Part shown: positions 42,281 through 49,700 of the stretch, in pieces | Layout of the letters: the number at the start of each line of letters is the position of its first letter | Numbering within the stretch: position 1 is the first letter of the stretch | DNA from: Streptomyces bambusae | Lineage (GTDB): Bacteria > Actinomycetota > Actinomycetes > Streptomycetales > Streptomycetaceae | Reading direction: 5' to 3' | DNA length: 64,000 nt | Assembly: GCF_020532645.1 (NCBI RefSeq) | Contig: NZ_JAJAUZ010000030.1 | Location: forward strand, 1 to 64,000 | Translations under genes and position numbers: made by a program | Notes under the pieces: generated by a model | What the model saw: the letters and a program-made list of their open reading frames with translations, nothing else | What the model was told of the DNA's origin: nothing | The model's database searches: none

Positions 42281-43156
42281 TCAGGCCGCGTGGATCCGCT
42301 GCCCGTCCGGTCCGGCCTCGACCTTCAGATCCCTCCAGCGCGCCGCGTCCAGGCCGGCCGGCCAGCCGAGTTCACCATGGCTACGCACCTCCCGCTGGCT
42401 GCGCACGCGCATGAACTCCACCTGGGCCACGAACCCGCCGACCGCTCCGCCCGTCCCGTCGCCTTCGAGGCGTACCAGCAGATCGGACCCGAACGGACTG
42501 TCCAGCGGAGCGATCAGGACACCGCCGGGCGCGAGCTGCGCCAGCCAGGCCGGGGGGATCCGACGGACGGAAGCGGTGGCCACGATCCGGTCGTAGGGTC
42601 CGGCGGCCGCGTGGCCGAGTTCCCCGTCGCCGGCGATGACGAGCGGACGCAAGTCCAGCTCCGCCAGCCGTCCGGCGGCCCGGGCGGCGAGCTGCGGATC
42701 GATCTCGACCGTCACCAGGTTCCCGGCACCCACCCGGACCGCGAGCAGCGCCGTCGTGTAGCCGGTGCCGGTCCCGATCTCCAACACCCGGTCACCGGGA
42801 CGCGGGTCCAGGTGACGCAGGAGCTCCACGATGACACCGCTGGAGGAGATGCTGGAGGTGAAGGCACCGTTCGCGGCCCCTGTCGGCGGGATGCGGCCGT
42901 CGTCGAGCTGGGTGATCAGGGCCACGCCCGGCAGGTACACCGCCTTGAGCCAGGCCCGCGGCCGCTCCGCCCGGTCGATGAGACTGTGGAGGCCGTCCTC
43001 GCGGGGGGCCGGCCACCACACCCGGTCCGGCACGAAATGCTCCCGGGGAACGGCGAGGAACACCTCGTACAGCCATCCCGCACCGGCGAACCCGCGAGGG
43101 CTGCGGCTCATCTCCTCGGCGCAGCGAGCACGCAGGGCCTGGGCGGTCACCGGCAT
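42281..43156 (-). CDS. PIMT-like (protein-L-isoaspartate methyltransferase) enzyme paired with a small peptide
   Basis: 291 residues from ATG 43156. A PIMT-type N-terminal part (VFLAVPREHFVPDRVWW, SISSSGVIVELLRHLDPRPG), SAM motif I DRVLEIGTGTGYTTALLAVR, YDRIVATASVRRIPPAWLAQ and LAPGGVLIAPL. The long form with a C-terminal extension resembles methyltransferases of RiPP systems more than housekeeping PIMT (about 220 residues). Directly preceded, 10 bases away, by a 51-residue peptide gene on the same strand, with no ribosome binding site of its own, so translation is probably coupled. May methylate Asp in that peptide and form aspartimide; or be a repair enzyme. Confidence 0.85.
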   Translation of the reverse strand: MPVTAQALRARCAEEMSRSPRGFAGAGWLYEVFLAVPREHFVPDRVWWPAPREDGLHSLIDRAERPRAWLKAVYLPGVALITQLDDGRIPPTGAANGAFTSSISSSGVIVELLRHLDPRPGDRVLEIGTGTGYTTALLAVRVGAGNLVTVEIDPQLAARAAGRLAELDLRPLVIAGDGELGHAAAGPYDRIVATASVRRIPPAWLAQLAPGGVLIAPLDSPFGSDLLVRLEGDGTGGAVGGFVAQVEFMRVRSQREVRSHGELGWPAGLDAARWRDLKVEAGPDGQRIHAA

Positions 43157-43166
43157 CGCGACGGAC

Positions 43167-43322
43167 CTACTCGTCGCCGCTGTCGTCGGGCTCGGGCATC
43201 GGATTCCCGGGATCCCCCGGACTGGAATACGGGCCTCCCACCTGCCCGTCACCGGACTGCCGGTCATCGCCGCGCACCACAGCCCCGGCCGCGACTCGAC
43301 GCACACTCCGTGCACTTGGCAT
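43167..43322 (-). CDS. Small Asp/Gly/Pro-rich peptide, candidate substrate of the PIMT-like enzyme
   Basis: 51 residues; ATG 43322 has an excellent GTGGAGGAAAC site. Sequence begins MPSARSVRRVAAGAVVRGDD and ends with an acidic, Pro/Gly-rich tail (PMPEPDDSGDE). The N-terminal third is basic, and residues 19-51 contain seven Asp including Asp25-Gly26, the dipeptide most prone to succinimide formation. No Cys, no membrane segment. The 10-bp spacing to the methyltransferase gene and the strong ribosome binding site support a real gene and a precursor-enzyme relation; the peptide family is not recognised. Confidence 0.65.
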   Translation of the reverse strand: MPSARSVRRVAAGAVVRGDDRQSGDGQVGGPYSSPGDPGNPMPEPDDSGDE

Positions 43323-43716
43323 GTTTCCTCCACTTGATGGTGTCGGCGCCGACAGGGTAGCGGCGGGGCCCGGCCGGGGAGAAGGCGACGCCCGACGTCG
43401 GCGTGAAGTCCCGGCCCGCGGCGCGACGTCGAGCGGCTGCCGCAGTACTGTGCCGGCACCTCGGCCGGACTTTGTCCGCCGCGACCCTGCTCCTCCAACC
43501 CGTCCGTGCCGTCGGCCACCGCCGCCTGGCCCCGGGCCGTACCGCCGCCTGGCCCCGTCCGCCGCCGCCGCCCTCTTCCGCCTGGCCGGCGGCATCAGCG
43601 CCGCCGTCATGCTCCTCAGGTGGCGACCTCGGCGTCCACGGACACCAGGCTGCCGGGCGGGGCGGCTCCGGGGCGCTCGGGAGGCTGTCACGGTTTCTGC
43701 GAGGCAGGCTGTTCCC
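43323..43716. other. 394-bp divergent intergenic region
   Basis: No credible gene; open frames on both strands are compositional. Presumed to carry promoters for the peptide/PIMT operon and for the phosphatase gene at 43717. Confidence 0.35.
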
Positions 43717-44880
43717 ATGAGGACACATCCTCGTCCGTCTGGGCGGCACGGCGGGCCTTCCCGGCCGGGAGCGGGCGGGCACGGCGAGGTCCTGTTCACG
43801 CTGGCTCGGTGCCTGCCCTTCGCGATCGCGCTGGGAGTCCTGGGCATCGAGCTCTCACCGGCACACGACCTGGTCACGGGCCCCGTCCTCACCACGACTC
43901 CGGCGCTGGCCGCGCTGACGATGGGCCCGGCGGGCACACTGTCCGCGGCCGCAGTCGCCGTGTGCGTGAACGTGACCTCCGCGACCTACAACCAGTCCTG
44001 GGGAACCCAGACCCAGCTGATCATCGGCAATTTCCTGGGCCTGATCGTGGTGTCCGTGGCGAGTGTCATCCTGAGTAATGCAGTGCGCACGCGCAGGCAG
44101 ATCGAGCTCGACCAGGTCCGTCGGATCGCAGTGGCGGCCCAGGAGGTCGTCCTGAGGCCCGTCCCCGAGCTCCTGGGCCCGGTGCGAGCGGCCAGCCTGT
44201 GCCTGGCGGCCGGGACGGGGGCGCAGATCGGGGGCGATCTGTACGAGGCCGTGCAGACGCGCTACGGCGTCCGCCTGATCGTGGGGGACGTCCGGGGGAA
44301 GGGACTGTCCGCCATCCGTGCCGTCGCGGTGGCCTTGGGCGCGTTCCGGGAGGCCGTCCACTACGAGGAAGAAGTGCAGGAGGTCATGAACCACTGTGCG
44401 GCAGCGTTGGGGCGCGAGGCCGCCGTACCCGGCACCTACTCCCAGGCGGAACTTCCCGAAGTCCTCATGGAGGGATTCACCACCGCGCTCATCGCCCAGG
44501 TGCCGGACGAGCCGGTCGTGCACCTGGTCAACCGTGGACACCCGCCTCCGCTGGTGCTGCACCGGGGCAAGGCCGAGGCCCTGATGCCCGCCTCGCCGAT
44601 GCCGCCACTGGGCTTCGAAGACCTCGTCGACGGCCCTCTCGCCACGCTCGAGAGCCATCCGTTCCCGGTCGGTGACCGGCTGCTCCTCTACACCGACGGC
44701 GTGATCGAAGCCCGCAACCGTGACGACGCTTTCCTCCCGCTGGCGGAGACCATGGAGCAGATACCCGCCGGCACCTCCCCGCAGGAGTTCCTGGACGCAC
44801 TGCACAAGGCCTTGATCCGCCACAGCGAGGGGCACTTGGCGGACGACGTCGCGATGATCCTCATCGAACGCATCGCCTGA
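43717..44880 (+). CDS. Membrane-bound SpoIIE/PP2C-type serine phosphatase
   Basis: 387 residues from ATG 43717; the longer upstream frame lacks protein character. Three membrane helices at about 25-45, 60-85 and 103-127 (FLGLIVVSVASVILSNAV), then a phosphatase domain with metal-site motifs GAQIGGDLYEAVQT, LIVGDVRGKGLSAIRAVAVA, LVNRGHPPPLVLH, LLLYTDGVIEARNRD and DDVAMILIERIA. It probably dephosphorylates an anti-anti-sigma factor at the membrane. No sensor domain beyond the membrane part. Confidence 0.92.
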   Translation: MRTHPRPSGRHGGPSRPGAGGHGEVLFTLARCLPFAIALGVLGIELSPAHDLVTGPVLTTTPALAALTMGPAGTLSAAAVAVCVNVTSATYNQSWGTQTQLIIGNFLGLIVVSVASVILSNAVRTRRQIELDQVRRIAVAAQEVVLRPVPELLGPVRAASLCLAAGTGAQIGGDLYEAVQTRYGVRLIVGDVRGKGLSAIRAVAVALGAFREAVHYEEEVQEVMNHCAAALGREAAVPGTYSQAELPEVLMEGFTTALIAQVPDEPVVHLVNRGHPPPLVLHRGKAEALMPASPMPPLGFEDLVDGPLATLESHPFPVGDRLLLYTDGVIEARNRDDAFLPLAETMEQIPAGTSPQEFLDALHKALIRHSEGHLADDVAMILIERIA

Positions 44881-45064
44881 CGGCGAGGCGACCCGGGCAT
44901 CCTCGGCGGTACCGGCCGATTCGGAACCGTTCTCGCCGTGCGGCTCCGCCAAAGCGGAAAGGGCGCGCGCGAGGTGGGCTGTGCCCGTCCATACGCGCAG
45001 TCCGGCCCCGGGAGCCGGGCAGCGGCCGGGTCCGGCCCCGGGCGGCGGGCGTTAGCCTGGCGGC

Positions 45065-46414
45065 ATGTCAGAGCGCGTCGTACCGCAGCAGGCGGGCCGT
45101 GTGATTCCCCTGGGCCATGCGGACCGGCTGTGGGCCGGCCTGACCGCCGACAGCGCCGTGCCGGTCTTCCCCGAGCCGTTCACGCACCCATCCGCCTGCT
45201 CCCGGGCCGGGTACGTCCTGCTGGGTGCCCGCGTGGTCGAAACGGTGCAGGACCGCGGCGGTGCGTGGGGTGTCCGCGAGACCGAGGTGCGCCGGGCGGC
45301 GGCGGAGCTGAGGGGCGTCGCAATGGACGCGGCTGACCTGGTCCGCATCGGAGGGCCCCGCAACATCCGGGCGGAGGAACACCCCGGGGGACTGCTGCGG
45401 CACTGGCGCCGGCGCATCCTGCGGGACGTGCAGCAGCCCAGGCGCCCCGAGTGGGCAGCAGAAGGGGACGGGGACCGACCGCCCCATCTGGCGGGCATCG
45501 ACTGGCCGCGGGTGGTCGTCGAGCGGAACCGGGGCCGGACGGAGCCCGAATGGTGGCTGCCGCGCGCCGTGGTGAGGCTGCTGGACGAGGCCGAGCACGC
45601 CGAGGCACACCGGCTCCGGACCACCCGGCCCGGCCCGGCAGGCTCGCCCGCAGCCGGACTGCCCGCCCCCTCCCGACCGCCGGCAGCGGCTGTCCCCGCC
45701 CCCTCCCGACCGCCGGCCGACGAACCCGCCGCCCCCGTGCGCCCGTACCGCGGGGAGCTGAAGGGCCAGTCGTACGCGGTCCTCAGCAGGAAGCCGGGTA
45801 CGCCCCGCAGCGTGGCCGGATGGCTGTGCGCCGTCTGCCGCACCGTGCCCGCGGCCGTGCTCGACCACTGCCACGAGCACGGTGACGTCCGCGCCCCGGT
45901 GTGCCGGTCCTGCAACACCCTGGAGCGCCCCGACCACCTCTACAGCACCGACGTACGCGTCGCCGACCGCTACGCGCGCCTCTTCGGCTCGGATGCCGTC
46001 ACCTGGCTCGGGCACTGGCACCGGTGCACGGGATGCCGCGCCCGCACCACCCTGCCCATACCCCACCTCGCCGCCTGGACGGCGCACGTCGCCTGCCGGT
46101 CGCTGCGCCCGAGCCACCGCCCCCCTGACGGGCGGCGCAGGCCCTGCGGGGTGCTGCGGGTCTCGTGGACGGGAAGCCACCACGCGCCCCGTTCCTGCCT
46201 GTTCACCGTCTCCGTCGACTTCTGCCCCTCGGGCGAGCACCGCGTTCTGGCCCGGGTCCCGTACCGTGAGGCCGCCGGACGCTTCGCCGCGTGGCTGGCG
46301 GAGACCGCACCGGTGGTGGCCGCGGAGGCCGGCCCCGATCGTCTGGACGGCCTCCCCACCCGCTTCAGACCGGTCGTCGTGGACACGGGCGGCGGGGACC
46401 AGGCCCTCTTCTGA
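45065..46414 (+). CDS. Recombination endonuclease VII-domain protein
   Basis: 449 residues from ATG 45065. A 200-residue N-terminal region of unknown fold, then a repeated Pro-rich hinge (LPAPSRPPAAAVPAPSRPPA), then at about 260-310 a zinc-binding His-Me-type nuclease core: CAVCRTVPAAVLDHCHEHG followed by APVCRSCNT, i.e. CxxC...HCH...CxxC. C-terminal 130 residues include another CxxC (RCTGCRART). Such domains occur in phage T4 endonuclease VII and many actinobacterial proteins, probably DNA nucleases. Not linked to phage genes here. Confidence 0.8.
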   Translation: MSERVVPQQAGRVIPLGHADRLWAGLTADSAVPVFPEPFTHPSACSRAGYVLLGARVVETVQDRGGAWGVRETEVRRAAAELRGVAMDAADLVRIGGPRNIRAEEHPGGLLRHWRRRILRDVQQPRRPEWAAEGDGDRPPHLAGIDWPRVVVERNRGRTEPEWWLPRAVVRLLDEAEHAEAHRLRTTRPGPAGSPAAGLPAPSRPPAAAVPAPSRPPADEPAAPVRPYRGELKGQSYAVLSRKPGTPRSVAGWLCAVCRTVPAAVLDHCHEHGDVRAPVCRSCNTLERPDHLYSTDVRVADRYARLFGSDAVTWLGHWHRCTGCRARTTLPIPHLAAWTAHVACRSLRPSHRPPDGRRRPCGVLRVSWTGSHHAPRSCLFTVSVDFCPSGEHRVLARVPYREAAGRFAAWLAETAPVVAAEAGPDRLDGLPTRFRPVVVDTGGGDQALF

Positions 46415-46521
46415 CCGGAATCTCTCGTGACCGGCACATCCGCACTGGTGCGAACCATGCGGGGGTGCGCGCAGCCGCCGGTGTCGGGACCGGGCCGCCG
46501 ACGGCACCGGTCAGGGCGGCG

Positions 46522-47100
46522 TCAACGCCCGTTGCCGAGGACGTTGTCGAGGTGGGCCGCGAGCGCGGTGCGCAGGGTTTCGGGCGCCATCTTCTGCTCG
46601 TCGACGAGGTACGCGACGAGGTCGGCCCGGACGGCGGCCAGCAGGGCGTGCGCGGTGAACTCCGGGGTGTGGACCCCGGGCACCTGCTCCAGCGCCGACC
46701 GGAGGATCCCGTGCCACCAGCCGTAGTGCTCGGCCTGGTACGGGCTGCCGAGACCGGCTTCCTCGGCGGCCGTCATCAGGTTCCGGTTCTCGATCTTGAA
46801 CCGCAGTGAGGCGTCGAGGAGGTCCAGCACCCGCTGCCGTGGTGAGGAGACGGCTGCGTCCTGGGCTTCCTGTACGGCGTTCCGGATCGGTTCGAGGCGG
46901 GTGGCGATCACGGCGCCGATCAGTCCGGCGCGGTCGCCGAAGCGGCGGAAGAGGGTGCCCTTGCCCACGCCCGCGGCCGCGGCGATGTCGTCCATCGACA
47001 CGTTCTGGGGACTGCTGCTGGCGGCGAACAGGGCGTCCGCGGCGGCCAGGACGGCCTCCCGGTTGCGCACGGCATCCGCACGTTCCGCGCGCTGGGCCAC
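46522..47100 (-). CDS. TetR-family repressor, last gene of the SnoaL-NmrA operon
   Basis: 192 residues from the start at 47100. HTH: RNREAVLAAADALFAASSSP, VSMDDIAAAAGVGKGTLFRR, FGDRAGLIGAVI. C-terminal region contains GLGSPYQAEHYGWWHGILRS. Same strand and 54 bp downstream of the NmrA-like gene. Presumed to bind the CGGACTG dyads in front of the operon, giving autoregulation. Confidence 0.92.
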   Translation of the reverse strand: MAQRAERADAVRNREAVLAAADALFAASSSPQNVSMDDIAAAAGVGKGTLFRRFGDRAGLIGAVIATRLEPIRNAVQEAQDAAVSSPRQRVLDLLDASLRFKIENRNLMTAAEEAGLGSPYQAEHYGWWHGILRSALEQVPGVHTPEFTAHALLAAVRADLVAYLVDEQKMAPETLRTALAAHLDNVLGNGR

Positions 47101-47154
47101 GGCTCCTCCTCGGTCTTCGGCCGGTCCCGGCCCCGGGGAATGATATTCGGTGGC

Positions 47155-48015
47155 TCAGCCGGGCTGCGGCTCGTCATAGGTCACCTCGCGCCGGACGAAA
47201 GCGCGGAACGTGCCCGGCGGGCGGCCCGTGAGGCGTTCGACGGTGTCCGAGGTGCGGTCTTCGGCCCCTGCGGCGATGGCCCGGTCCATCTCGGCCAGCA
47301 GAGTGGCGAATTCCAGCGGGATCTCGGCCGCCCAGCGGTCGCGCACCTGCTCGAAGGTCAGCTGCCGGTGCACCACGGGCCGCCCGGTCACCTCGGTGAG
47401 GATCGCGGCGACGTCGGCGTGGCTCAGCGTCTGCGGCCCGGTCAGCACGAGGTCGGTGTTGGGGGCCCGGTCGTCGGTGAGAGCGCGTACGGCGACTGCG
47501 GCGATGTCCTGCGCGTCGACGAACCCGACGCGCCCCTCTCCCGTGGCCGACATGATGGCGCCCTCGTTGCGGATGCTGCGTCCGTGGGGGCTGGAGCCGG
47601 CGAAGTTCTGCATGAACCACGAGGGCCGCAGGACCGCCCACTCGTCGAACAGTCCGGGCAGGGCCTGGTGGACCTGGCCCACCGCCGGACCCCCCGCGGG
47701 TATCGCCGACGAGCTGAGCAGCACCGCCCGGCGCACGCCTGCCGCCTGGGCCAGGCGGAGGAAGGGCAGCATGACCTCGGCCGGATTGGGGGAGCCGACG
47801 GGCGGGACGAGGTAGGCGCGGTCGGCGCCTTCGAGGACCGGCTCCCAGGTCGAGGGGGCGTTCCAGTCGAAGCGGACGCCGTCCGCGCCCACCACCGGAG
47901 CGGCCGTCCGGCCGGCGGCTTTGGCGCGGTGGCCCGCGGCGGTCAGGCCGGCGGTGACCCGGCGGCCGGTGGTGCCGGTGGCGCCGATGACGAGGGTGGT
48001 TCCGGGGGTGTTCAA
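47155..48015 (-). CDS. NmrA-family NAD(P)-binding protein
   Basis: 286 residues from TTG 48015, which overlaps the stop of the preceding small gene (TTGA). Starts with the Rossmann motif LVIGATGTTGRRVTAGL; NmrA/azoreductase-type features are FDWNAPSTWEPVLEGADRAY, VLLSSSA, VLRPSWFMQNFAG, GFVDAQDIAAVAVRALTD. Members act as quinone reductases, redox sensors or biosynthetic reductases. No Tyr-Lys SDR active site is evident. Member of a TetR-controlled operon. Confidence 0.9.
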   Translation of the reverse strand: MNTPGTTLVIGATGTTGRRVTAGLTAAGHRAKAAGRTAAPVVGADGVRFDWNAPSTWEPVLEGADRAYLVPPVGSPNPAEVMLPFLRLAQAAGVRRAVLLSSSAIPAGGPAVGQVHQALPGLFDEWAVLRPSWFMQNFAGSSPHGRSIRNEGAIMSATGEGRVGFVDAQDIAAVAVRALTDDRAPNTDLVLTGPQTLSHADVAAILTEVTGRPVVHRQLTFEQVRDRWAAEIPLEFATLLAEMDRAIAAGAEDRTSDTVERLTGRPPGTFRAFVRREVTYDEPQPG

Positions 48016-48260
48016 CGGTTCGCTCCTGTGTGGTCGGCAGCGGGCAGGGTGGCGGCGAGGGGGTTCCAGTAGTCGCGGTAGGAGGTGATGAGCCCGTCCT
48101 CGACCGTGACCACGGCGATGTAGCGCATGTCGTAGGGGGCGTCGGCCTCCACCTGGCGGCCGACCCCGCGCATCTCCACCGAGCCCCGGATGTCCTTCTG
48201 CAGCAGCAGGCGCAGGCGGTGGCGGAGCAGTTCCGCTGGGGTTCTTGGTGTAGTCGTCAT
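48012..48260 (-). CDS. Shortened SnoaL/NTF2-like protein
   Basis: 82 residues from ATG 48260. N-terminus MTTTPRTPAELLRHRLRLLL and C-terminus YIAVVTVEDGLITSYRDYWN are those of SnoaL-like proteins of about 140 residues, but the middle, with the usual 'WADDGIFEFPFAP'-like part, is missing. The frame stays intact (QKDIRGSVEMRGVGRQVEAD), so an in-frame internal deletion is likely; the cone-shaped fold would be incomplete. First gene of the operon, overlapping the NmrA start. Confidence 0.7.
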   Translation of the reverse strand: MTTTPRTPAELLRHRLRLLLQKDIRGSVEMRGVGRQVEADAPYDMRYIAVVTVEDGLITSYRDYWNPLAATLPAADHTGANR

Positions 48261-48287
48261 CAGGGCTTCCGTCCTGTCGGTGCTAAA

Positions 48288-48302
48288 CGGACTGCCGGTC
48301 CG
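48288..48302. promoter_or_regulatory. TetR operator copy 2, CGGACTGCCGGTCCG
   Basis: Dyad related to the 48319-48333 site, 31 bp (about three helical turns) from it, between the promoter and the SnoaL-like start. Confidence 0.7.
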
Positions 48303-48312
48303 GATGGTTGAA

Positions 48313-48341
48313 AGAATACGGACTGGCAGTCCGCTTTTCAA
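48313..48341 (-). promoter_or_regulatory. SigA-type promoter with operator filling its spacer
   Basis: On the minus strand TTGAAA (48341-48336), a 17-base spacer, and TATTCT (48318-48313). The palindrome CGGACTGGCAGTCCG (48319-48333) occupies the spacer, so a bound repressor would exclude RNA polymerase. Drives the SnoaL-NmrA-TetR operon. Confidence 0.75.
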
Positions 48342-48682
48342 GATCCGGTCGGCCGGTACGGGCCGTCAGGGGTTGGGTGCCGCGCGGCGGGTGATGAGGT
48401 CTGCCGCCCGGCCGGCCCGCCCGGGGGCGCCTGGAGGTCGTCGCGGTCGAGGGGTGCTTCGGCGCGGGCCGCCCGGGGTGCATCCGGCCGTCGTGGAGGC
48501 GGCCGGGGCCTTCGGTCCGCCTGAACCGCATCCCGCCGGCCGCGGGTGGAGCGGTCGATGGCGGGCGGCGCCGGACGGGCGCGTGTGCTTTTCGCCCGGA
48601 AGTCCGCGTGCGGCACCCCGTAGGGCCCCCCTTGCCTGCCCGCAGGGATGCCGCACACGGACCGCCGCACCATAACCTTTAA

Positions 48683-48697
48683 CGGTAATCATTTTCA
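48683..48697. promoter_or_regulatory. Zur-box-like 15-mer
   Basis: On the minus strand TGAAAATGATTACCG; the left half and centre match the Fur/Zur-type box TGAAAATGATTTTCA but the right half does not. Stands out in GC-rich surroundings. No intact zinc gene follows. Confidence 0.25.
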
Positions 48698-48701
48698 ATA
48701 G

Positions 48702-48770
48702 ATGTTCCGCTACGAACGGACCCGCCCCGGCGAACTCGTCCACATCGACACCAAGCGGCCGCTCGGCCGG
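48702..48770 (+). pseudogene. IS481-type transposase scrap
   Basis: Reads MFRYERTRPGELVHIDTKRP; 'YERxRPGELVHxDTK' is the start of the integrase core of IS481-family transposases. Similarity ends after about 22 codons. An AT-rich stretch precedes it (48676-48701). The rest of 48342-48944 shows only degenerate coding traces. Confidence 0.55.
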
Positions 48771-48944
48771 AACCGGCCGGGGCTCCCCCGCCGCGAAGGT
48801 TCAAATGGCGTTCGCCGGACGACGGCCCGCAGGTGTCTGAGGCCCGGGGCCTGAGGCCTGATCCCGAACGCGTACGAGCTGTCGCCGGGCCATCCGGTCG
48901 GGCGGGCGGTTCCGGACCTGCTACCACCCTGCTACCTTGCGAGT

Positions 48945-49211
48945 ATGAGCAGCATGAGGAAGCAGACCCAACTCCGCCTGGAACCGGATGTGTTGGCTGC
49001 CGGCAAGGACGCGGCCGCGGCGCGCGGCCTGGACTTCAACCAGTACGTGCAGCGTCTGATCACAGAAGACACCACAGGTGCCCGGGCAGCGGGCATGGCT
49101 GCCGCCCAGCGGCTCCTGGATGCACACGGTGCCTTCCTCGACGAGCTGGAGGAACACCTCGACGCGCAGCGCGCCCCAACCCGGCACACCGGTCGGGGCA
49201 CTGCTGCGTGA
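48945..49211 (+). CDS. Antitoxin of a Doc-type toxin-antitoxin pair
   Basis: 88 residues from ATG 48945. N-terminal RHH-like segment (QTQLRLEPDVLAAGKDAAAA, GLDFNQYVQRLITED) followed by a helical acidic tail (LDAHGAFLDELEEHLD). Layout matches small Streptomyces antitoxins encoded just before Doc-like toxins. The stop is 2 bases before the toxin ATG. Expected to neutralise the toxin and repress the operon. Confidence 0.75.
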   Translation: MSSMRKQTQLRLEPDVLAAGKDAAAARGLDFNQYVQRLITEDTTGARAAGMAAAQRLLDAHGAFLDELEEHLDAQRAPTRHTGRGTAA

Positions 49212-49213
49212 GC

Positions 49214-49581
49214 ATGTCCCTGCACGTCGACCTGACGTGGATCCTGGAAGTCGCCGAACGCGCCGGCCACCGCGACCCGGCACCCGAGGACCTCGGCGTC
49301 CCGCTTGCCGCGGTCGCCCGTCACCGCGCCGAACTCCTCGAGCACCCCGTCTACGACGACCCCACACCCGCGCCGCCGCCCTCGTCCACACCCTCGGCCG
49401 CCTGCGCTGGCTGGAACGCTCCAACCTCACCGTCGCCTGCGCCACCGCCGCGATGTACCTGACCGCCAGCGGCATCCCCGCCACCCCCACCCGCGAGCAA
49501 CTCACCGCCCTCGCCCACGAGCTGTACGACCCCCGAGCGACCATCGGCCGGATCACCGAACTCCTGCGCACCTGGACGTAG
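49214..49581 (+). pseudogene. doc: Doc/Fic-like toxin gene, frameshifted
   Basis: ATG 49214 reads MSLHVDLTWILEVAERAGHR, DLGVPLAAVARHRAELLEHP, then loses sense at about 49365. The +2 frame continues RAAALVHTLGRLRWLERSNL, TVACATAAMYLTASGIPATP and ends LLRTWT-stop. An extra AC in CCCACACCCGC explains the shift. The rejoined protein (about 122 residues) matches Streptomyces Doc-like toxins, in which the Fic motif is degenerate (LERSNLT in place of DGNKRT). Likely inactivated while the antitoxin stays intact. Confidence 0.75.
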
Positions 49582-49700
49582 ACACCACCGACGCCCCGGC
49601 GCGCAAACCGGCAGGGACGAGTGTGCGTCCCATGGCTGCTCACTCGGTCACGTGACACACCCGCTTGCGGCGCAGCCGTCCGGCCTGTCGACGTGGGGCA

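Noticed and set aside
43321..43716. N-terminal extension of the membrane phosphatase frame
   Set aside because: Sequence before ATG 43717 lacks protein character and overlaps the divergent promoter region.
48338..48673. 111-codon minus-strand frame with PLDRDDLQ near its end, recalling CobW C-termini
   Set aside because: No GTPase motifs and the match is a few residues; too weak to call even a remnant.
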